Of a stretch of 64,000 nucleotides of DNA, positions 35,501 to 47,500 are shown piece after piece (the first letter of the stretch is position 1; each line of letters starts with the position of its first letter). The stretch covers positions 581,693 through 645,692 of the forward strand of contig LSYV01000043.1 of assembly GCA_001584585.1 (NCBI GenBank), written 5' to 3'. Under the pieces are notes generated by a model that searched no databases, was not told the origin of the DNA, and saw only the letters and a program-made list of their open reading frames with translations. The stretch is from Gonium pectorale (Eukaryota; Chlorophyta; Chlorophyceae; Chlamydomonadales; Volvocaceae). The position numbers and the translations under genes were made by a program.

Positions 35501-38500
35501 GGGGCTGGTGCTCGGCACCATCCCCGCCGTCCGCCGGCGCTTCTTCGCGCTGTGGCACGCCTCGCACGTCCTTGCCGCCGTCGTCTTCCTCATCTTTGGC
35601 TTCATGCACCGCAAGGACATTGCCATCTTCATCATGCCGGGTAAGCTCGGAGGCTAACCGGCAGCTGGTCGCCACATTGGCAGTGGGTACCACAGCCGCC
35701 TGGACATGCATGCATACGGTAACCAAGCAAGCACGCGCACACAAACGGATGCCGGTTCTTTGCAAGCCGTCCCTTGACGTAAGATATACGTCGCGCCTGC
35801 GCATTCACACGGTATTTTTTTGACCGCAGGCATGTTCCTGTACCTGCTGGATGTGGTGCTGCGGACCATCCAGCAGAACTTCAACTCCACGGCGGTCAGC
35901 GCCTCGCCCGACTGCACCTCGGCGGCATCCCACGCAGTCGTCTCGCCCAACGGCAGCATGCTGACCCTGACCCTGAAGTGCAAGGAGGTCAGTCCTGGGC
36001 TACTGGTATAGTCCCTGCCGTATGGACTGCCTGTCACACTGAAGGGAGGTAACCTTGAACAGGCAACCGCCGGACGCCGCAGCGCATGTGCAATGTCCGC
36101 ATGTTTCTGATGGTGCTATTGTTGCGACGGCCTCCGAGGCTTCCTTCCTTCGTCCCTGCTTTCTGTGCGCGTATGCAGGACCTGCGCTTCTCGGGCTCGG
36201 ACATCGTATTCCTCAACGCACCCTCCATCAGCTGGTGGACGTGGCACCCCTTCACCGTCGCCTCGTCGTCGGCCTCGGGCAGCATCGTGCTGCACATCAA
36301 GAAGCACAGCGGCTGGACCAAGGTGCGTGACCGAGCCAGGAGGCCGCTAGAAGTAGTCGCAATTGTGCGGAAGGTGGACGGCTTTGCTTGGGCGCCTCAG
36401 CCCGCCTATGTCTGCATAGGGGCCGGGTTCAGCAGGGGGGCTGTGTGTTTTTCCACCGACTTGATTGACCCGCCTCACATGCGGGCTCGACGCACGTGGC
36501 TCCGGCAGTCGTCACCATAATCAATCAGCCCGTGGTTATGCGCTCCGCATGCAGAGCCTAATTGCGCGGCTGTCCAGCGACGCGGCGCCCGTCAAGCTGC
36601 ACGTCAGCGGGCCGTACCACAGCGCCAACCGCCAACTGCTCTCCCGCTTCGACCGCTATGTCTTCATTGCCGGCGGCGCCGGGGTACGTTTCCGGTATAA
36701 GGCTAATTGCGCGGCCCTGACCCCCGGCATGTGCCATAGCTTCCGGTTCTTGTGTGCCCATTCCTCTCACTGCCACCCATGCATCGGGACATCTCGTGCA
36801 CAAACCGCATCATTGTCGCTAATTGTCTTGTTGGGTGCGCCTGCGACGCTCCCGTACCGCATCGCCGATTTGTTTGATGATTAATGAAGCTATGACATGC
36901 AGGGCTTCACAGGCATGGGCCTCCCGCACCTCCCCGCACCTCCACGCGCCTTCCCGCACCTCCCTGCACTAGTCCTGAATGGCCCAGCAACACACACAAG
37001 TAGCAGCGGCGGCAACTGGACACGCGCCATTCCTCTTGCCGACCTTTACACTGCATGGGATGCCCACCGCAGGTGACTCCGGTGCTGGGTATGCTGAACG
37101 AGCTGATTGCGGCTCGGCAGCAGCTGCAGCAGGCGCGCGCCGCCGCTGGCAGCGAGGGATGCGAAAAGGGCAACGATGACCCGCGGGTCACACTGGTCTG
37201 GGTCAGCCGCAGTACCGACGAGTTGTCCACCCTTCCGGACGGGGTCCTGCACGAGGCCAGCAGGTGATGGGTCGTGGGAATGCCCAACAAGCGTGCACAT
37301 TGATACAAAATGTGCAGTAACTACACTAAGGAGGCAATGAATGCAATGAACAACAGTACCTAAACAGTCCTGGTGCCCAAGAACTCGGGAACTGTGCCAG
37401 TGCCTCGCTTCGTGCTTCAAGCTGGCAATTCCACTATGAACGAGTAGCCCCCGTGTGCCCTCCCAGCCTCATACCCTGACCGGCACCTGTCGTGCCGTCC
37501 GCAGTGGGGGTCCCCCCGCGCCCCATACGCTTTCACTCACCGTATACAAGTTTGCAGGCGCGGGGGCTGGCCCAGCAGTGCGGTGCGGTGCGGGCCACCA
37601 ACACCGGTACACCGCCCATCGACATGGAGCTGTCCTCGCCGCCCGTGCGTCCGTTCGTGTCGCAGGGGCAAGGACGGCTGGCTGGACCTTCAACTGTTCT
37701 GGACCAGCTCGGGATCCCGCGACAACCAGACGGCGGGCACGGAGGAAGGCGATGTGATAAACGGCGCCACCAAGGCCGTGGTCCTGCACATCAACCGCCT
37801 GCCCTCGGCGACCGGCGCCACCCAAGACGCCGCCCGGTGAGGCAGTCCGGCTGGATGGGTTGACGGGCCAGTGCCGCGAGTGCGCCCATGGCCAGCCATG
37901 GCACCTCACCTGTCCTCCATCCTAAACCGGCGATCAAAATTGCTATGTGTCGACGACGGCGGCTCGGCGGGACGTGTCCTACACTGGTACACTTCCCTGG
38001 TACGGTGCACCCGTAGCGGTACGGTAGCCAGTCACCCGCCCATTCCTAACGCGGCGGTCACTACTGCCGTGTGCCGACGACGGCGGCTCGGCGGCATGAT
38101 CAGCGCAAGTTGTCTGAACGACCGACCACCACAAAGCAAGCCACCCACCGAAGGGAAGGCAACAAAGCCGTTGCCGCGCCACCCCTTCACCCCCGGCTCC
38201 GCAGACCGCTGGCTCACCCCTACATGTTGCACCCGCTGCTGTGGGTCGCGGCTGTAATCCTCTCCTTCGCCGGCGGCTTCGGTGGCACCATGGCCTATCA
38301 GGTGTACGACTCCCATAAGGCCCGTACGGTGCGGTACCGCGAGGACTTCTCGTACGTCGGCCTGTTGCAGTTTGCGGCGCTGGGCGTTGGCTGCACCGTC
38401 GGGCCCGCGGTCCTCTTCCTCGTGGCACACATCTGGAGGTGCGACTGTGCCTCCTGGCTTCGGAACTTGGCGTACCGTATCAGGGTCGCCACCCGGCACC

Positions 38501-39196
38501 TCGCCCTTCATGACGGCCTCGCCCGCATCCACCGCGCGCGTTCCTTGCTGCCGGAGGAGGGCCGGAGCGGGCGCCCGGCCGCACATGTCCCCCGCGCATA
38601 CCTTAACTTCGTCAGCGGAGGGCCAGAGGAGGCCCCTCAGTGTAGAAGGGTCTGCACTGACGGCCCTGCCCGTTGTCGGTTTAGCATTGCGCCCGCCCAC
38701 AATGTGTTGCGACTTCGCTCGACTCCGCCTTGTTGATCATTTGAACGCGCGTGCCGTCTATCGCGATATGCGCAGGTTCCTGTCTCTGCGGCGCCGCCGC
38801 GGAGTAACCCCCCAGCTCAGCGGGCTGCCAGTCGCCGCCGCCAGCGCTGTACCACCGCAGCCGACAACGGGCGTGGTACTGTCTCCAAGCGACTCCACCG
38901 GCACCAGTTCGGCGGACTCCCTTAGGTTCTCGACCAAGCCCTCCGCCTCACAAGTCGGGATTGCCGCCTTCCTGAAGACGGGTCGGCCCGAGGTGGCGGC
39001 CATCCTGCAGGGGATCGCGAGCGGCGACGGGGGCGAGGCGGCCGCGCTCCAGGCGGGCCGCGGTGTGGGTGTGTTTGTGGGCGGGCCGCCGGCGCTGGTG
39101 GCGGCCGTGGACGAGGCCTGTGCCGCGCTCAACGGCGTGTGGGGCCGCGCGGGCCGGGTGTACCTCGAGCCGCACATCCTGACGCAGGAGCTGTGA
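32527..39196 (+). CDS. Ferric reductase/NADPH oxidase-like flavocytochrome b, copy B
   Basis: Tandem paralogue of copy A, same orientation, with 14 exons at equivalent positions and phases: 32527-32796, 33129-33254, 33505-33700, 34193-34304, 34481-34606, 34850-34927, 35396-35640, 35830-35987, 36179-36322, 36555-36683, 37073-37263, 37666-37836, 38205-38438, 38776-39196. 866 aa. Haem ligands H276/H290 and H360/H374; HPFT at 460-463; GGAGVTP around 525-531; the same two extra spans (ILSFAGGFGGTMAY and FAALGVGCTVGPAVLF) inside the nucleotide-binding domain. It differs from A mainly in exon 1, the exon 3/4 junction region, the exon 11-12 loops and the Ser/Thr/Ala-rich linker of exon 14. The stretch 37559-37665 before exon 12 is open in frame and could be retained as extra coding sequence; copy A has no match there, so it is treated as intron. 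Electron acceptor and membrane unknown. Confidence 0.9.
36918..36968. repeat. Short tandem cccgcacctcc repeats in intron
   Basis: Four imperfect copies of an 11-12 bp unit (tcccgcacctcc) lie in the intron between exons 10 and 11 of oxidoreductase copy B. No counterpart was seen in copy A. Confidence 0.55.
37921..38100. repeat. Two imperfect ~55-bp direct repeats in intron
   Basis: A unit starting cctaa.cggcg.tca and ending cgacgacggcggctcggcgg occurs at about 37921-37975 and again at about 38045-38100. The copies differ at several positions. They lie in the intron between exons 12 and 13 of oxidoreductase copy B. Confidence 0.6.
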
Positions 39197-41504
39197 GCGG
39201 GGCAGGGGGCCCCTTGGTCGGAGCGTAGCCCGAGTGGCAAGATGCGGCCGTGACGCCCGTTTACGGCATGTGCTGCATACGACATGTCTCAAGTGTGTAC
39301 GGCATCATTTGCAATTGCCACGAGTGCAGCCTGCCTTCTGTGTCCGGGGGTAGTACGTGCAGCATTGCCATGCTCGTCCTTTTGAAGAATCGTCCAACTG
39401 CGGGATCGCCATCCTGTCACCGTGTTTGTCTGTTTGGATTGCTCGACGACGGCTGCATCTGCACCACGCTTGCGGGCCGTACCAGGGACGCGAACCCTGT
39501 GCGGCGCGCTCTCACCTCCTTTCCACCCCCACACGCATTGATACCGGAGTTACTCGTCTTGCAACAATCGACGCTGCCGAAACTGATATTCTGAAAGGGG
39601 TGTACCGCAGGCTTCTTTTGAATCGTCTATCCCAAGCTAGCACCTCCTTTGGCAGGCCGGACGGCGGGTCTATGTGCTTGTGTCGCCCTTGTGTTGGTGC
39701 CCTCTCAATGTACAGCAATCATCTAGCTAGTGGTTCGTCTCTGTATGTGTGAAGTGGCTCTGCCGGGGAGGGGCGTGCCGCCTCCAATGCGGTCTTCAGT
39801 GGTTTCGGTTACTTGGTCCTTTGATTTGGTCTATGTACAGCATGGTACAGCGCGGTACAGTACGGCACGCACCGTGTGCCTCTTAGGGAATTACAGGCAT
39901 GCCCCAACCATGGAGCTCCTCTCGTTTATTTGTCGCAACACTTGCATCGCAACACTTGCAATGCAGCACGTTCCCATACAATGTGCAATTGCGGTCTATG
40001 TTCTATGACGGATGCCGGTTTCCAGGGGCAGGCCTGGCCCGTCGGCGCTCTGTCTGGCCGTGAATCGAAGGATAGCAGGTGGGGGTGCAGTGGTTGTGTT
40101 TACTCGACTGCTGCTCGGCACTCGCCTGTAGCTCAGCGTTTGCTGCGCGTCGAAGACCACTCGCGCCTGGCCGCCCGGGGCGCCTGCAAGGCCTGCACGT
40201 TACGCAATGCGTGCAGTGCCTTGGCTTGCTCGCTGTTTTCACCCTTACATAAGTACTTGGATCCAACTGCTGGAGTGCCATCGTTGTTTTCCACACTCTG
40301 GTAGGTGTGCTGCTGGCTAGCTGCTGCGCAGTTTGATCTAACCACCAAGGCGAATTCGCACCCCATCGCTTGCAAAGGGGACGTCCGTTTTGTGTATGGC
40401 GGCGCTTGCGGGAGAACGAAGTCTGGTGGAGGCTGGGACAAATGGCGCGCTTGCGACCAGAGTTTGGCCCGTTTGAGGACCAATGTCTCAATACTTCATG
40501 CGTGTTCCTGTACATGGGGAAAGGAGTCATTTGGATGGACAACGACGGGTACTTTGGACCTCTATTTGTGGGCTTGCCAGGTGGTGATGGCTTTTGGGCG
40601 TGTCCTCCAGTGAAGTCAGCTGCGTCAGTTGAGTCAGGGATTGAGCAGTTAGGCTCGACCGACTGAAGGTGCGTTCATTACAAGTGCATGCGGACGCGGC
40701 TGCGCATCTATCCCATCCTCATACGTACATACGCAGTCACATTGCCGGCGCAGAGCCGCGTAACGATTATTGAAGTATATTCCGACCCACCATGCTCCTT
40801 GTGAGGTTCCGGTCAGCGCCCGGCATTGATGTGAGCGCGCGGTATTCGCAGCCTCAAGCGCAGCCGCTTGCCCGTTGCATGGACAATCTTTGTAAGTATG
40901 TGTTTCGCCTCGTGTGGACGTCGATATGACACCATGCCCGTGAGTTGCACGGCCCCATACAGACATCAAGATCGGGTATGTGAATGTCGACACGCTTCGC
41001 AACCATGCAGCTACCCCGGGTATCTGGTGCGCGTGAATCGAAACAGCCGACTTCCATCTTGCCATCGTTCGCGGAAACTTGGCAGACGCGCGGGCGGTGC
41101 CAACAGCCTCAACAGCGCCCCCCAATCGCCTTGTGAACGCAACAACCCATGCGTGTGGGGCGTCCCCAAACAAAATATATGAACTGCAGCGAATGCGCTC
41201 CAAGTGACGTAGCAGAAGGCAGTCGCGGGCGAAGAAGACACTCCGACAGAAGCAGACACTTAGACACACGCGGGTAAGACAGAACAATACGATAACACGA
41301 TGTATACTTGTGGGACTGGCGCTGTGATGAAATTGTTGCCTGCAGGCAATCCCGAATCCAAAGTTGATTACGGCATCTAACGCCAACCTCGATGAGCCGC
41401 GCAGCCCCAAGTTTCCGTCGCCGTGTCCCCAGCTTTACAAATTCCCAATTGCCAACGGCATAGGTCACCTATTCCGACACAACCGTCTCGACACCTCCAG
41501 GTCC
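39197..41504. other. Intergenic interval between oxidoreductase copy B and PDAT
   Basis: 3'UTR of copy B followed by the PDAT promoter and leader. The first plus-strand TGTAA is far downstream at 40891-40895, so the copy B 3' end is uncertain. Short ggtacag motifs are repeated near 39840-39870. The open frame through the PDAT start continues upstream to 41364 but contains no earlier ATG. No coding sequence supported. Confidence 0.5.
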
Positions 41505-44500
41505 ATGGGCAAGGCGAGCAAGAAGAAGCAAGCGGTGGAAGACAAAGCAGCCGCGCTTGAAGGCGAAGATGAGGACGAAGGCCCGGTCCCGTCCGGGCGC
41601 TTCGCCGCCCTGGCCGAAGCGCCCATAGCGGCGGGGGCGCGACCCCGGCCGTCGGACCGCGCGCCGACCGCGCCGACCCCCGCTGCGAGCACCACTGCCG
41701 ATGTCAAGACCAATGGACACGTGCCCGACGGTGGACGCAGCTCGCCCCCGGCGCCCAAGCCCGGCCCAGTACGCCGCAAGCAGAAGACTCCGCCTGCCGC
41801 GGCTGCATCCGCCGCTGCAGCTGTCGAGGCCGCCGAGCCAGTGACTGACCCGACCACTTCGCGCCCCGTGGGAAAACACCACACAGGCAGTGGCGGGCGT
41901 GCCGGCACCGGCGGCGAGGATCGCGAACACGGTCGCCCAACGCCGACGCGGCCGTGGTGGCGCCGGAAACGCCTGCAGTGGCTCCTGGCCTCGACTGCGG
42001 TGGTGCTCGCCCTCGTGGCCTTTCCCGTGCTCATAGAGGTGGGGGCTCCGTGCTTACCTTTCGGTTAGTTTTCAGCCCTGGCCTTAGGCATTTCCGTCGC
42101 ATGGGGAGGGCGTCATTGGACTGCTCGTGCGGTTGGCTCGACCCGTGGGTCGGCACCACCGCAGCCTACGGCTGGGTGTCGGAGAGTTCTTGCTTGGATT
42201 AAAGCGGGTGTATTTTCCAGCTTTAATGGCCATGAATGCATAGGCGCACCGAAAGCCCATGTCACACGGGCGTGCGCGGGTTGCACCCGAAGACGCCCAT
42301 GGCCGATGCTGCAGCATATGACCTCCATCCCTTTCCTCACCCGGCTTCACAACCCCGGCTTCTTGCAGGACGGCCCCAGCGCCATGTCGGAGTTCCTTCA
42401 GGACGGGCTCGGCGGCCTCTCCCGCCTCAACGTCAGCATGCCGCAGCTCCCGCCGCTGCCGCAGCTCCCCAACCTGCCCGCGCTGTCGCTGCAGCTGCAG
42501 CTGCCCTCCCTTGAGTCCCTCATCGCCTCCGCCGCGCTCCGCGGCGCCGGCGCCGGCTTCAACCTCTCCTCGCTGCTCGGCCTAACCGACAGCCTAACCG
42601 ACACGCTAACCGACACCTTCAACGACCTAACCGACTCGCTCAGCGGCAGCCTCTCCCTCAACCTCAGCCTCTCCGTCAGCTCGCAGCTGCGCTCCCTGCT
42701 GTCGCAACTGCCCGCCTTCAGCCTGCCGGCGCTGCCGGGCGCGGGCGCGAACGCGAGCAGCGAAGGCGCCGGCGTGCGGCCCGGCCTCGTGATGGCGCGG
42801 CGCGGCTACAAGGCAAAGCACCCCGTAGTCATCGTACCAGGTACGACTGTGTCGTGCACGCTGAGCGTCCACGTGCGCTCGTCTTAAAGGGCGCGCCACT
42901 GTCCCCGACATATGGGGAGCGGCCAAGGTCTGGCCTGCAGCGCAAAGGAAAAGAAACAACTGCCGATCATGTCTCGCTGCTGTTAAACAAACGGTATCGA
43001 TAGAACGAGATGCGGAAGTCTGTCTGCGCGGCTCGAGGAACGAAAGATATCNNNNNNNNNNNNNNNNNNNNNNNNNNNNNNNNNNNNNNNNNNNNNNNNN
43101 NNNNNNNNNNNNNNNNNNNNNNNNNNNNNNNNNNNNNNNNNNNNNNNNNNNNGGCCTACTTGTCGCTCATGGGCCACTGCCCAAGAGCAAGACGAGCGCA
43201 GCGCGACTCAAGCGCTGCGACGCTAAATACCCAAAATCTGCACGACAATCACAACAGCGCCGTACACCGTACAACACACGCATACACACACGTGTCTAAT
43301 GACCGTGAAATACTCACGTACACCAAATGAACATAACAGCTGCAGTACTTACGGCAGCGGGCACGAGCGCATGCACGGCGACGGAAATCACCAAAATTGT
43401 ACGGTGGTCGAGGGCGGTGCGGCTTCCTTGTCGCAGGGTGCCTGCTGCCCTCGCATCTTACGAGCTCATGGGCGGCCACCGCGCTCGGCGTGTTCCTGCC
43501 GCACCACCCCCACGCGCGAAGCTGAGTCCCCCGCATATGGACTTCGGCCCCCAGGCTTCCGGCACACATGCACTCGAAAAGGTGGTGGTTTCTTGACAGC
43601 GCCTTGTCATTGACCTCGGCAATCCCCTAACTCCCAGGCTTCGTGACGTCGGGCCTGGAGCTGTGGCGCGGCCTCCCGTGCGGCCAGAGGTATTTCCGGC
43701 AGCGCATGTGGGGCACGCTGGCCATGGTGCAGGTACGGCGGTGTAAGAGCTGCCGGAGCAGGAGAGGCGGGAGGGCCTGGAGGGGCGGGCGGGCCAGGCG
43801 GGCCGGGCGGGCACGTCGCTTAAAGGAAAACCTGGGCATGGTGCAGAGCAGCGCATGGAAGTGCTGGGATTGTTCCAATGGACCGCCCATCTTGATCCCG
43901 TGGACGCCGATGGACCCTGTCCAAGGCAAGGAACCCTTGTTGGGCGCGATGCTGTTCACCGTCGCTTTGCTGCATGTTTTGTGAACACGGATGCTTCCAC
44001 AGGCGCGAAGCGGATCCGCAAGGTCACCCTCCTTAAGGGTTTTCGTCCCCGTTGAGCACCATCCGCTGAGCCCCGTCTAGTTCGCTTCCCGACACCCCAC
44101 AGGCTTTCCTCACGGACCCCGGCTGCTGGTTCAAACACATGGAGCTGGATCCGGTGACGGGGCTGGTGCGTGGGGGCGACCCAAGGGAGCGAGGATTGGG
44201 GAGCCGCGTGACCCATCACGTGATTTGGCGCTGCAGCTGCTCCACGATCGGATCCGCATCTCTCGGTGTCTAGCTAGCGGGTCTGGGGACCGCCAAGCAT
44301 GGGCTCTCAGTTCGCCACCTCAACAGGACTGCCTGGGCCGTTCTGTTGCTGCCGACTCGCCGCAGTCCAAAATCGTGGCCAGCAGACAGGCTGACCTTGA
44401 CGACCATACGAAACACGCATCTGTGCCGTGCAATGCGTGCCGTGCAGGATCCAGATGGAATCAAGATCCGGGCGGCGGTGGGGCTGGAAGCCGTGGACTT

Positions 44501-47500
44501 CTTCATACAGGGCTACTGGTGAGCGGCCGCACAACATCGCCGCATGGCATGGCATGGCCCCATTATGTCGCAGATGGCCGCTACAAGTCGCAACAACGGC
44601 GTACGAGCTGCTCGTCACTGCCGTCGCAGTGGGCGCGTGCGGATGCTGGCCGCGTACGAGGGTGTGTTTCGAGCACGTCGGGGCATCGGCGCCACTTTTG
44701 CCGCACCCACACAGCGAGCTGGGCAAAATAAACTGTTGGATGGGGTTGGCAGTGCACGGGTTTCGTACGTATTCCCATAGAGCTGGGGCCTTGGTGTACC
44801 GTCGATGGCTCCCGCGTAACGACACAGACAGTTTCGACAGTTTGAACTGATGAAAGGGGCTCCGCCGCCGTGCCCAGTGTAGAACCGTGTCGCCCTTGTC
44901 GCCCCTTCGCAACCGCGGCGCATCGCCCATCGCTCGCCCTAACACACACACACACACGAATGCCCCATTCCTCCTCGGCCAGGGTGTGGGGCAAGCTGGT
45001 CGAGGCGCTGGCGGACGTGGGGTACGACAGCAACAGCCTCGTCAGCATGCCGTACGATTGGCGCCTGGCGATGCCTCTGCTGGAGGTGCGCTGCGTGCAG
45101 CCGGCCTGGAGACCCGCGCACCCGTCCATTGCCTTTTGTTCGCAGCAACTCATCGCAGCCCTTGGGTAGCCGCCCGAAATGGACCAAGGCCCTCCTCCGC
45201 CCGGCGTGGGCGTTCCGGGTGTACAAGGCCGCACGGCTCCGTCGTACGTCATCTGTCTGGTGGCTACTGCGCTAGCCGTCGACTGATTGCCGACCGACAT
45301 GCCGCCACAGGAGCGCGACGGCTATTTCACGCGGCTGCGCGGCGCCGTGGAGTCGCTGGTGGAGGTCAGCGGCGAGCGCGTGGTCATCACTGTGCACTCG
45401 TACGGCGAGAACGTGGTGCGCGCACGGCCGAGGCCGGGGCCGGGGCCGGGCGGGGCCGGGGTCGGGCTTGCGAGTAACGTGTGGTCTATGCACGCATCGT
45501 GCCTTGCGCACCGTGCGCAGCCGTGGCCGGGACCGAGATGGCAGGTTGGAGGGTACAACAAACGCCCCACAGCCGGTTGGGGTCATCGCGCGGGCTGCCG
45601 GCCCTCGTGTGACGACAGCGGCAAAGAAGAGAAATCTGCAGAGAAAGAGGGAGCCCGCCTCTACGGTCGTACACGCCCGAAGGCGCGACGTTTCCAATAG
45701 GGCGGGCGGGTACAGAGCAAGACATGTGACGTTCGTCCCGGCCCCCAAAGACCGGCTTACCATCTTACCCGGTTTGTCGGCACCTCCTTGCGGCTCCCGC
45801 ATGCGGCCACACGGCTCATCGACAGGAGTCAGCCCGTGCGGGTCCCACCTGCTAGGGCCATCGCAAAGGCAAGCGCCCTCTCTCCTCCGCGGCCTCCCCA
45901 CCCGCCTGACTGCCCGCCCGCCCGCCCGCCCCAGGTCCGCGGCTTCATGCACTGGGTGGAGTCGGACCGGCCTGGCTGGGTGGAGTCGCACGTGGCTGCG
46001 CTGGTCAACATCGCAGGCACCGCGCTGGGGGTGCCCAAGTCCGTGTCTGCGCTGCTGTCGGGTGCGTGGCGGACTGGTAATCGGTTGTTACTTGTCGGTT
46101 GGAGAGCTCGGTGACAGTCGGCTGGTTGTTAGTTGGGGGCCCCCGCCGAAGCTGTGCTTGCGCTGCGGCTTGGCGTACCGGCAGGTCGCCCAGCCAGTCA
46201 AACGCGCGGCACGGAAGGTTCTCATTTTTGCTCTGCGAAGGCATGGCCGGCTTGCATATTTTGTGTCTCCCGGCTGCAACCCTGTGGGCACCCTCCGGTG
46301 CAGCCGTAGCAGCGCAAAGCCACGCCACAGCAGGGCGCTCCTTGACCAGCATATGTAAACCCCACCCCACCCCCACTTCCACACCCACTACCCCCAGGTC
46401 CAACATGAGTCCCGACCCAGCCCCCGAACTGGCTCCCTGCACCTCCAACCCCCCCCATCCACGGCCGCTGCTCAATGTCTACCCACGTGTATGTTTGACG
46501 CACCCAGCCCGTTTCAGGGTTTGCCCACGTTTTGTACTTGCCGCCCCCCAGCTGCCACCCCCGCCCGCCCGCCCCCACAGGCGAGACTCGCGACACCGCG
46601 CAGCTGGGCGCGCTGGCCGGCTTCCTGACCAGCAACCTGGTGCCCCGGGCCACCCGCACCCGCGTGTGGCGCACCTGGGGCGCCTCCTACGCAATGCTGC
46701 CGGTGAGCGGCGCGTCTAGCCGAGTGTCTACCGTAGCAGCGTCCGTGAGGACCCCCGTGAGAGCTGCGCGTGAGCCCAGTGTCCAGGTGCAGCCAGCAGC
46801 CTTCTTGCTTGATATCCTAGGTAGTCCGAGGATCAGCTGCGCAGTTTCAGTCCAAGCGTTTCATTTTTGCGTTCGAGCGTGTTATTTCTCCCTGCTGCGG
46901 CACGCCCCAGGCGGCGGCGCAGCCTTCAGGTGTAGCGTTGGGCTGGGCAGGGCTGGGTGGGGCCGAGTTCAGCGCAGCGCTTTCAAAGCTCCCGATATGC
47001 GCGGGCTCCGAAGCGGCTGCGGAGCCATCCATGTTCCGATGCCCAAGGTCGCTGCACCGACCCCCGTGCATACCAAGGGGGGCTCGGGTGTCGCGAGTGG
47101 GCCCCGTTACCGATACTTCTGGCGAGCGACTGGGACCCGGGTTGTACGACGCGCTTTGCGTGCGCCACGTTTGTGCCGCCCGCGCCCCGCGCCTGGCTCC
47201 GTCTCTCGCAGGTGGGCGGTCCCCGTGTGTGGGGCAACGCCAGCTGGGCGCCCGACGACAGCCCCGAGATGCGCGCCGCCAAGCGGACTTACGGGTGGGT
47301 ACCTGGGGGTGCCGGGGCGGGGAGGGGGGGTCGCAGGAGGTGCGGAGAAGGGCAGCGGGCGGAGGCGGCCGTTGCGCGGCTGCGGGACGGGGGCGGGATG
47401 GCGGCCTCTGGAGCCGAGTGCCGCCGGGGCCAAGAGGACGTGCGGGCGTTGGGCGGCTGCGATGTGGCCCGTGCCGGGGGCCGTGCCGGGGGCCGTGCCG

